Below are positions 56,991 through 64,000 of a stretch of DNA of 64,000 nt, one piece after another; the first letter of the stretch is position 1; each line of letters opens with the position of its first letter. The translations under genes were made by a program, and so were the position numbers. Source of the stretch: Rebecca billardiae RCC1528 (taxonomy: Eukaryota > Haptophyta); assembly GCA_965240325.2 (NCBI GenBank), contig OZ251226.1, positions 1,612,001-1,676,000 on the forward strand, given 5' to 3'. A model generated the notes under the pieces. That model was not told the DNA's origin. It was given only the letters and a program-made list of their open reading frames with translations, and searched no databases.

Positions 56991-58046
56991 GGGCGGAGGG
57001 CCCGGATGCTCGTCGTCCTCGACGCTGATTGGCTGCTGATGTTATTGGCAAAGCACTTTCTTGCCGCGGCGCTCATGTGCTGCTGGGCCGGACCGGCCGG
57101 CGCCCCGGGCCCTGTCTGGTACTCTCCTCCGGACTGCGCCGCCATCGTTACTCGGCGGGCACAGCCCTTGAAGCGAGTGCGATGGCTGAGAGTACCAGCC
57201 AGCACTCTCCCCTGGCCAGCACTGCAGCCACGGTTGATCCGACTAGCTACTTCTATGATTTTAAAAAGACACAGGCACGAGGGCGCAGCTCTCCTGATTC
57301 GTCTGTCGTGGTACTGGTCGAAGCTTGCAGCGACTGACAAGTGGCATTCTGACAATCGCGCAATAAGCGGCCAGTACAGTTTACTCAGAAGAAGACAGCA
57401 CTGAGACACACCGACAGCTCAGGCAGGCGAGGTTACTGCTCAATATTAATGATGGGCAACAACTCGTTACTCGTCCCAACGACTCGGCCGGCTCCGATCG
57501 GTTAATACTAATTACGGTAGTGCTGCAAATTGTGCACTGCCGGTGAACTCATTCGATCTATGATTTAACGACACAGGTACGGGACTAGCGCGTGAATTAT
57601 TGATGATGGCTAATTTCTAAGCTGCTACGTAAGATCGACTATACTCAGTGACTGACTGACTAATTGCCAGGTTTACGGACACGGTCCGTACTGCTAGTAA
57701 GTATTAAGTATAATTTATAAGTATATATATATATATATATATAGTGCTGCTGACCGCGAGCCACTACTCATCAGACATCACAGTAAATACCGTCCTGACG
57801 GTAACTGTCGGCCCGGGCCGCAGCCCGGCTCTGGCTCCAGCTGAGTCATCACGGGCCCGGGCGGCCCGCCTGACAGCGACAAGTGCAACAACGAGAGCGA
57901 CGCTGCTGAGCGTGAGGCTTCGAGCTGACCGCGGTCCACGGACTCAGGCGGGCAAACTGGGCGGCAGCGCCGGGCGAGCGTCGCATCGCGCAGTCGTTCG
58001 TCGCACATGGCCTCCAGGTGGCTCCACTGCAAAGCGCCCAGGCGAG
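56991..58046. other. Intergenic, no gene supported
   Basis: Upstream of the exostosin gene and downstream of CAPZB. A short plus-strand frame from ATG about 57182 (about 51 aa, ASTAATVDPTSYFYDFKKTQ) is possible but unsupported. 57400-57745 is lower in GC and ends in a short AT tract (57722-57743). Confidence 0.4.
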
Positions 58047-59251
58047 CTACTTGGGCGGGGTGTTCCTAGCCGCAAGCGCTGCTGCCAGGTCTGCCTGCAC
58101 GGCCTTGCGCTCATTCGCCACGGCCGCGCCCTCAAAGGTTCGGATGTTGTTGAAAACCTCACGCGTCTTCCCCACGTACACGTGCACCACTGCCTCACGG
58201 ATCTTGAGCTCCATGTCCTCTAGCTGCTTGCCCATCGCGACTACGTGCCCCATGTGGTCGGCGGATGCCTCCTCGCGCGTGCTCTGAGAGATCGCATCGC
58301 GCGCACAGGGGGCAAGCACGGGGGCCCCACGGAAGGCAGGCCGCGTGAGGGCGGCTGGACCAGAGGGTGCGCGGCTGCTGAGGCCGCGTCCTGCGCGCAC
58401 GTGCGCGCGCACACCTGCCGCGTGAGGCTGCCGGCCACGCGCATGCTGCCCGTCGCGCCCGCCCCGAGCGAGAACATGACCGTGGACGTCAGCTTGTACT
58501 CCGTCCGTCCATTTGCCGTGTTCGTCTCAAAGGCGTGCACCGCGTCCCACCTGCCCTCGCCGCCATCGAGCTCCGCGCCCTGCGCGTCCTTGCGGAAGAG
58601 GACGCACGCGGCGAAGTCTGCGCTGCCGTCCACGTCCCACACGTAGCACGAGGACACGCCGGACTCGTAGTACCTGCACACGCCGCACACACACCGGGCA
58701 GGGAGGGTCCCACGGTGAGAGCGATGAGCGGCGCGCGGACGTTGGAGGCGGGAGCGGTGCACCCAGGTGCGACGAGCGGCGTGGCGCACCTCTCGCGGTA
58801 CGCGTCGAACACGTCGTTCGCGAGCTCCTCCATCTGCCTCAGCCGCGCAGCAGGCTTCATGCCATCCGGCATTGGCGGCACGTACTCGTTTGTCCACGGA
58901 GACCTGCGAGCGCGCCGGATGGTTGGTCAGCACAGCGGGGGTGAAGGCCGACGCCGGGCCGGCCAAGAGAATAGCGGGTGGCTATGTGGCGCCACCCACC
59001 TCTGGCCGCGCGCGCAGGGAACGGCGCGCTCACCTGAACGAGTCACCGTCCCGGTTGTAGTCGCAAAGGAGGAATTCGCGCCCGGATGAATCTGTGGAGA
59101 CCTGCAGCGGCTGGTCTACTGTCGCCAAGAGGTCGTCCTGCACGCTGGAGCTAAGACTGACAATGTCGGCCAGGTTGTCATCGATCTTGCTCGGCGGTAG
59201 CCGGCGCATCAGGTCCAGCGCCGCCTTCAGCTTCGCCGCGTCGTCCCCCAT
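58047..59251 (-). CDS. CAPZB: F-actin capping protein subunit beta
   Basis: Join on the minus strand of 59251-59034, 58903-58790, 58673-58415 and 58283-58047, giving 275 aa, the usual length. Introns are 130, 116 and 131 nt (GTGAG or GTGCG/GTGTG...CAG). Matches in order: [40 protein letters not shown] across intron 1, ARLRQMEELANDVFDAYRER, YYESGVSSCYVWDVDGSADF after intron 2, TEYKLTSTVMFSLGAG, GSLTRQ then STREEASADHMGH across intron 3, and KIREAVVHVYVGKTREVFNN. With the alpha subunit it caps actin filament barbed ends, and it is also part of dynactin in animals. The start at ATG 59251 is chosen because the conserved N-terminus follows directly. Confidence 0.95.
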
Positions 59252-60058
59252 GGCGACCGCAGCCGGCGCGGAGGCGGGCAAAGCGGGAGGCCTTCGCTAC
59301 CAGGACCTGCGACTCAGCGGAGTCCGGTACACATCTACTGCGCCAGGTGGCCAGGCTGCAATGGCCGCCTCGATGAGGTGCGGCAAACCCCTCACCTGCC
59401 TGCGCCGGTCTGTTTTGTGGCGGTGTCTTTGTGCAGTGTTGGATGGCGTCAATCACGCCTTAACCAAGGCGCCGCGGCCCGTGCGCGCGGGTGCGTCGCT
59501 CCCGGGTTCGATCGGCACAGGCGAAGGTGCGGTGTCCGCGTGCCTGGGCCTGGCCTTGCGATCCTGGCTTGGCCTGTGGCCAGCGATCCGGCTGGTGCGA
59601 AGCATGGAGGACGTCTGCGGCCTCTGACAGTCCGGCTGCGGATTAGTCAGCTGCCACGAGCCTGCGGACGTTATCGCATCAAAACATAGTAAACTGTACA
59701 GACGCACTCACGCGGTGACCAGCAATTGTGCCCCTGCCCGGAGCGCGGCGAGCCCGGGACGAGGGTGGCACTGGCAGTGGCGACAGACCTGCCCAGGCCA
59801 GTGGCGGTGCGGCCTCGGCGGCCATCGCCATCGGTGACTGCCTCGGCAAGTTCTACAAGTAGCGCATGCACACCTACAGGCTAAGTAGTACCGTACGCAG
59901 CTCGCGGCCTAAATATATCATCATGCCCATCATGCGGCGACAATTTGAACAATTTCGCGGACCGACGCGGCGGATGACACGGTGCCAGTGGGCACCCGCG
60001 TCTGAGTCAGCCGCTAGTAATAGCCAGTAGTAACACTACAGGTACAGCCGCCTAGGCG
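59252..60058. other. Intergenic, no gene supported
   Basis: Promoter region of CAPZB on one side and the 3' end of the sulfotransferase gene on the other. No domain-bearing frame seen. Confidence 0.45.
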
Positions 60059-61393
60059 TCATTTGCCCTGGCGGCCGACGTGCTGCATCTTCTCGCCAAG
60101 CCGGTCGAGACGGTGCAGGCTGAGGCGGTGGCCGAGCCCTTCCACAAGAGGACCACTCACGCGTGCAATGAGGCGTTTTGCTTCGCCAGCCATCGAGTCG
60201 TCAGGTGGGGGAATCAGCAGCCCCTCGTACGTGTACTCCGTCCGGACGCTCGCGCTCTCTTCCCCTGCGCCGGCTGTCTCACGCGCGCGGAGTGCGCCCA
60301 CCTCCACGGCGTACGAGCGCGTGAGCAGCCCCCACTCGGCCAGCGCGGCGATGCACGCCAGGTCCTCCTCAAAGTAGGCGCGCAGGAACTCGACCGAGCT
60401 GCTCGAGAGCGGGCGGCGGGGGCGGCCGGTGGAGGAGTCGTGCACGTGCGCCAGGACTGGCTTGAGACGGGTGCCGCTCCAGCCGAGTGCCTTGCCCAGC
60501 GCCGGCATCATCGCTGCCCAGCTCTCCTCAAAGTGCTCCGTCGTGCCCACGAAGGCCAGCCGCGGGCGCACCAGCTCGAGGCCGGCGAGGCCGCCCATGT
60601 AGTGCGCGATGCCGGTGAGCGCGTGCGGCACCTTGTCAAAGGCCGCGCGCAGCGCCTCCCGCGCGTGCGGTGCGGCCGCGCATACCCTCACCAGCCAGTC
60701 CAGATCCGTCCGCTTGCTGCCAGGTGCGCTGCCAAGCTGCTCGAGGCCTGGCGCGCGGCTCAGCGCGGGGAGCGTTTTGTTGAAGTACATGTTGACGTGA
60801 TTGATCAGGTGTTCACGATCGACCGTCGGCAGCACGCCGCGGTCCACCTTCAGCATGAAACCCCAGCAGGACGCGAACCGAGCGACTGGGTCGCGCACCC
60901 ACACGATCATAGGGGCGCTGAGCGCAGCAGCAGCGACCGCATCGCCGCGAGAGAGCACGGGCGTGCTCGGGTCCTGGGTCTGAAACGGGCATGCCGAGCT
61001 GTTGCTCGCAATGAGAGGGCCGCCGACCTCCTGGTACTGGCAGCGGGGCGGGATCCGTGCGTGGTTGCCGGCATTGGCCTTGCACGTGTGCACTTCGATC
61101 ACGTCATCCACGAGGCCGCGCACGCACAGCTGCGTGAGACCAGCGGTCACCGTCGAGCCTCCGGCCTTGCCGATGTGCACGGACACGAGAGTCGTGCGTG
61201 CCTCGCGCGCCGCAACTCCTGCGAATAGCACGGAGAACAGTCCCATATGCACCCGTGTCGCCTTCAAGCTCGGGCTGCCCGCGCGCCGCAGCTTCCCGAT
61301 GCAGCCCCGCGCTGCAGCTGCCCCGCCATCGCCAAGCGCCCCCATCGCGCGCGGGATCTCATAATACTGGCGTGCTCTTGCGTCTGAGGTCAT
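60059..61393 (-). CDS. Sulfotransferase family protein
   Basis: 444 aa, ATG 61393, single exon. A hydrophobic stretch at about residues 50-62 (MGLFSVLFAGVAA) precedes the PAPS-binding 5' loop VSVHIGKAGGSTVTAGL at about 70-86. A 3'-phosphate motif is at about 163-180 (APMIVWVRDPVARFASCWGF). HIGKAGGST and VRDPVARF are the sulfotransferase family 2/heparan 2-O type pattern. One catalytic-type His is within the first loop. Likely a Golgi enzyme sulfating glycans, a second such enzyme in this window beside the one at 37235, but the two are not close relatives. It is transcribed divergently from the DUF2358 gene across 181 bp. Confidence 0.8.
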   Translation of the reverse strand: MTSDARARQYYEIPRAMGALGDGGAAAARGCIGKLRRAGSPSLKATRVHMGLFSVLFAGVAAREARTTLVSVHIGKAGGSTVTAGLTQLCVRGLVDDVIEVHTCKANAGNHARIPPRCQYQEVGGPLIASNSSACPFQTQDPSTPVLSRGDAVAAAALSAPMIVWVRDPVARFASCWGFMLKVDRGVLPTVDREHLINHVNMYFNKTLPALSRAPGLEQLGSAPGSKRTDLDWLVRVCAAAPHAREALRAAFDKVPHALTGIAHYMGGLAGLELVRPRLAFVGTTEHFEESWAAMMPALGKALGWSGTRLKPVLAHVHDSSTGRPRRPLSSSSVEFLRAYFEEDLACIAALAEWGLLTRSYAVEVGALRARETAGAGEESASVRTEYTYEGLLIPPPDDSMAGEAKRLIARVSGPLVEGLGHRLSLHRLDRLGEKMQHVGRQGK

Positions 61394-61574
61394 GGGTTCA
61401 AAACCAGTTTCCAGGTCTCTCTTCGGAGAGCGTGCGATGAAGGATGGCGCGGCAACCTGCCACCGTGAGCCTTACGCACGTTAAAACAAATAAACTGTAT
61501 CGGGCAGAACCTCATAAAAACCACACCCGGAGTCCCGGACAGCCGGACAGCTTGATCGCGCAATTCGTCGCGCG
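61394..61574. promoter_or_regulatory. Short bidirectional promoter region
   Basis: Only 181 bp separate the two divergent ATGs, so both genes must share core promoter sequence. A GGTTCAAAACC word overlaps 61390-61410 and resembles a Pol III B box. There is no matching acceptor stem upstream, so I do not call a tRNA. Confidence 0.4.
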
Positions 61575-62216
61575 ATGGCGGCTTCCGCCCTCGTCGTCAT
61601 GGCCGTGCAAGCCCTGGGCACAAGCAAGCTGCACGCTCGACGGACAGTCGTGCTCCGCGCGAGCGCCGTGTTTGCAGCGCTTCCACTGGCGCCGGCCGGC
61701 GCACTCGACTTGCGCAAGTATACAGCCCTCGCGCCTCTTGGCAACGCAGGTCACTTTGGTGGTGAGAAGCGCACAGGCCTCCGGCTCGCAGAACTCGCGG
61801 AGATCTTGAAGCGTGACGTGACCAGCGGCGCCAGTGGGCGTGGCAGCTACCTCCTCACCGGCGATCTGACCCCCGAGATCTTCCGAGATGACTGCCGCTT
61901 CGCCGATCCGACAAACGTCGCCGAAGGCCTCTCGCGATACGTGAAGGCGCTTGGCATCCTGTTTGAGCCGTCGCTGTCCACGCTCGAGCTCCTTGAAGGG
62001 CCGACCGTGGACGCGAGCGATCGTGTCATCCGAGCCACGTATCGATCATCTGGTGTGCTCAAGCTGCCGTGGCGACCTCGCATCACGCCCTACGAGGCGC
62101 ATGTCACGTGGACCGTGGACGATGGCGGCCTCATCGCAGAGCAGGCACAGACGTGGTCTGTGTCGGCGTTTGAGGCGCTTCGTGAGACATTCACGCCTGG
62201 AGCCCTGTCGTCTTGA
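61575..62216 (+). CDS. DUF2358 (NTF2-like fold) plastid protein
   Basis: 213 aa, ATG 61575 to TGA about 62214-62216. The first ~45 residues are Ala-rich with basic residues and a hydrophobic core (RTVVLRASAVFAALPLAPAG), consistent with a plastid or bipartite targeting leader. The domain follows: LAELAEILKRDVTSGASGRG, SYLLTGDLTPEIFRDDCRFA, DPTNVAEGLSRYVKALGILF, then VIRATYRSSGVLKLPWRPRI and AHVTWTVDDGGLIAEQAQTW. This is the order seen in DUF2358 proteins of cyanobacteria, plants and algae, whose biochemical role is not established. The NTF2-like pocket could bind a small lipid or pigment, but that is inference. Confidence 0.75.
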   Translation: MAASALVVMAVQALGTSKLHARRTVVLRASAVFAALPLAPAGALDLRKYTALAPLGNAGHFGGEKRTGLRLAELAEILKRDVTSGASGRGSYLLTGDLTPEIFRDDCRFADPTNVAEGLSRYVKALGILFEPSLSTLELLEGPTVDASDRVIRATYRSSGVLKLPWRPRITPYEAHVTWTVDDGGLIAEQAQTWSVSAFEALRETFTPGALSS

Positions 62217-62457
62217 TCTCGCGCGCGGGAGACTGCTGACTGGACACGGGCAGAAGTGCCGGTAGGTGTCGGTCTTTATCGGCAGGCGGTGCCGAGTGAT
62301 GACGACACGCGGCCACCGGCCGCGGAGCCGCCAACTGGTGCGCCGTGCAGGCAGTGCAGGCGATGACGACTGCTGAGCAGTGATGATCAGAATTCAGATG
62401 ACGAGCCGTAGCTAGCAATAGCTAGCAATAATACGTTGCTGGCAATCGATCGTCGAG
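62217..62457. other. Convergent 3' intergenic region
   Basis: 241 bp between the stop codons of the DUF2358 gene and the transporter fusion gene. No gene. Confidence 0.5.
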
Positions 62458-63936
62458 TCATGCATATGATGACGATGATGTCGCTGCAGACGGCGGCGCT
62501 CCTGGCGCGCCGGCCGGTGCAGCGGCAGCGGCCCGATCCGCGGCGGGCGCTGGGGCAGCGGCAGAGTGCGCGTTGCTGTCCGCTGTGGCCAGCTCGACCA
62601 AGTGGCCCATCCCGGCAGCGCGCGCCGCGCTCACCAGCGGGTCGAGCCGCGGGTCGAAGTATGCCTCGCCATCGAAGAGCGGCTCGGCGCGGCGCCCGCC
62701 GAGCGAGGGCTCGAGCAGGCCGAGGTCGACGACCTCGTCGAGCCACTCCATGTCCGCGGCCGACGCAGTCGAGACGAAGGCGATCTTGTCGCGCGTGACC
62801 GGGTCGATGAACGGCGTGACGGCGTAGAAGGTGGCGGAGAAGAGCCGCGGCGCGTTGAACAGGACCGCGCGCGAGAGCCGCTCCGGGTAGTGCGCCTGCA
62901 GGATGTTCAGAGCCTCGCGCGCGACGCTGAGCGGCATGGCGTTCTGCATCGAGTACCCGCCAAAGTCGATGAGCAGGAGCCACTTGCCCTCAGCCCCGTC
63001 CTCGCCGCTCCCACCGCCCGCGCCGCCGCGCTCGCCCCCCCCCGCTGGCCGCGCGAGGAGTGCAACGCACCGCTCCATCTGATACACGAGGTGCAGCAAC
63101 TGGCGCCGAGGCTCGGAGGAGTTCTCGGCGGCGGGGCGCATGAGGAGCACGGGCCGACCGGCGCGGTCGCGGATCGGCGCGACGAACGTCTTCCCCGTCG
63201 CCGCCTCCTCGCGCACCTCCGCCATCCTCGACAGCACCTCGTCCGCACCAGAGGCGCGGCGCCATGCGAGCGTCTCGCGGAGCGCCGCCGCTGCTGCCGC
63301 GACGTTGTGGCCGCGCGCGCGCAGGTAGCGCAGCAGGCACGCGTCATCGAGGGGCATGAAGGGCGGCGGCTGCGCATCCGCGACGGCCTCGCGCAGCTCG
63401 AGCAGCGCGCGCGCCTCCTGCTCCTCGCGCGACAGCTCGCGCCACGCCTCCTCCTCGCCACTGCCGCGCCGCGCCTCGGCCGCGGCCGCCTCGGCCACCT
63501 CGGCCGCGCTCAGCTCGCCGTCGTCAGCGCCCAGCGCGGCGAGCGGCTCGGTGAGCGCCTCGAGCGAGCCCGCGCGCGGCGCGTACGGCGCGGTGGGCAC
63601 GAAGGCGAGCGTGACAGCCAGGCCCAGCGCCGAGACCACGGCGCACATCGCGAACACCGGCGCCGGGCCGAGGTCATCGACAAGCGGACGGAACGCGGCC
63701 GCGGCGACGAGCGCGCCCGCCTTGCCCGCCGCGGCGCTCAGCCCATGGCAGACCGCGCGGTGCCTCGCCGGGTAGTAGCACGCGGGCAGGGTGAAGGTGG
63801 TGCAGTTCGGCCCGAAGTTGGAGAAGAAGAACGACGCGCCGTACACGCACACGAACAGCGCCGGCCGCGCGCGGATCTGCTCGAACCAGCGCGCCATGCC
63901 ACCATACACGAGTGCGCACGCGCCAAAGCCACCAGC
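62458..63936 (-). CDS. PHT1/PHO84-type phosphate transporter fused to a CRAL-TRIO (Sec14) domain, partial
   Basis: Last exon of 492 aa, from a splice acceptor at 63937-63938 (CCCAG, exon phase 0) to TGA 62458-62460; the 5' exons lie beyond the window. Residues 1-110 are the final transmembrane part of a phosphate:H+ symporter: ALFVCVYGASFFFSNFGPNC, TTFTLPACYYPARHRAVCHG, LSAAAGKAGALVAAAAF, then VFAMCAVVSALGLAVTLAFV. An acidic linker of about 80 residues follows. Then comes a CRAL-TRIO N helix bundle (LLRYLRARGHNVAAAAAALR) and a Sec14 lipid-binding domain at about 250-430: KWLLLIDFGGYSMQNAMPLS, ILQAHYPERLSRAVLFNAPR, LFSATFYAVTPFIDPVTRDK. The reading frame is continuous across the join with no intron, so the fusion is not a mis-assembly of exons. 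Sec14 domains bind phosphoinositides, which could tether or regulate the carrier. Confidence 0.82.
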   Translation of the reverse strand, partial: AGGFGACALVYGGMARWFEQIRARPALFVCVYGASFFFSNFGPNCTTFTLPACYYPARHRAVCHGLSAAAGKAGALVAAAAFRPLVDDLGPAPVFAMCAVVSALGLAVTLAFVPTAPYAPRAGSLEALTEPLAALGADDGELSAAEVAEAAAAEARRGSGEEEAWRELSREEQEARALLELREAVADAQPPPFMPLDDACLLRYLRARGHNVAAAAAALRETLAWRRASGADEVLSRMAEVREEAATGKTFVAPIRDRAGRPVLLMRPAAENSSEPRRQLLHLVYQMERCVALLARPAGGGERGGAGGGSGEDGAEGKWLLLIDFGGYSMQNAMPLSVAREALNILQAHYPERLSRAVLFNAPRLFSATFYAVTPFIDPVTRDKIAFVSTASAADMEWLDEVVDLGLLEPSLGGRRAEPLFDGEAYFDPRLDPLVSAARAAGMGHLVELATADSNAHSAAAPAPAADRAAAAAPAGAPGAPPSAATSSSSYA

Positions 63937-64000
63937 CTGGGAGGGCGCGTGCGCGCGCGCGCGCGCGCAGGGGCCCGGGTGCGTGAGTGAGCGCGGCCGC
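63937..64000 (-). other. Partial intron of the transporter fusion gene
   Basis: The minus strand shows a GCGCGC run followed by CGCCCTCCCAG at the acceptor, the same intron style as the other genes. Its donor lies outside the window or within the last few bases. Confidence 0.6.

Noticed and set aside
61385-61425. Possible tRNA, from the GGTTCAAAACC B-box-like word
   Set aside because: No pairing acceptor or anticodon stem could be found upstream, and the word overlaps the start of the sulfotransferase gene.

Overview
The window reads as nuclear DNA of a GC-rich unicellular eukaryotic alga, most likely a haptophyte (inferred from style, not from a marker gene). The evidence is gene content (TRAPPC5, F-actin capping protein beta, RBM25, a Patched-family protein, exostosin, sulfotransferases, a plastid-type DUF2358 protein), short introns of about 90-180 nt that nearly all start GTGCG or GTG and end in a GC-rich run before CAG, and GC-rich coding DNA set in lower-GC, repeat-filled spacers. 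There are no bacterial operons; genes lie on both strands.

Layout. 0.7-2.2 kb: a broken, unrecognised minus-strand gene. 2.5-5.8 kb: a Kelch/MYND-finger protein. 6.9-10.7 kb: two head-to-head copies of a mobile element. 11.0-13.4 kb: RBM25-like splicing factor (minus). 16.3-18.7 kb: Myb-like regulator with four exons (plus). 20.5-23.2 kb: a CAMK-type kinase and TRAPPC5 (both minus, spliced). 23.8-36.8 kb: a large inverted duplication of an intronless membrane lipase gene, whose centre is filled with a 142-bp AT tract, a TIR transposon and two tandem copies of the mobile element. 37.2-39.1 kb: a sulfotransferase. 39.6-47.8 kb: another mobile element copy, an AT-rich island, decayed coding debris, a small axoneme-like gene and a broken helicase C-terminus. 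48.5-51.9 kb: Patched-family protein (minus, four exons). 53.0-53.3 kb: a compound AC/AT microsatellite. 55.2-57.0 kb: exostosin-type glycosyltransferase (minus). 58.0-59.3 kb: CAPZB (minus, four exons). 60.1-62.2 kb: a divergent pair, sulfotransferase and DUF2358 protein. 62.5-64.0 kb: the 3' part of a phosphate-transporter/CRAL-TRIO fusion that runs off the right edge.

The most unusual content is a repeat family with invariant ends (ATGGCCCGCGG at the left, a hairpin followed by AT at the right, and an inverted repeat set about 46 bp in from the right end). This is the layout expected of Helitron2/Helentron-type rolling-circle elements. Three copies carry the same decayed protein: a predicted helix-turn-helix followed by the Cys box and QQDA box of a C19 ubiquitin-specific protease. 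Other copies carry different coding-like fragments, which suggests repeated capture of gene pieces. Several host genes point to the endomembrane and cell-surface glycan system (TRAPPC5, exostosin, two sulfotransferases, Patched-like, membrane lipase), but they do not form an obvious cluster with one function.
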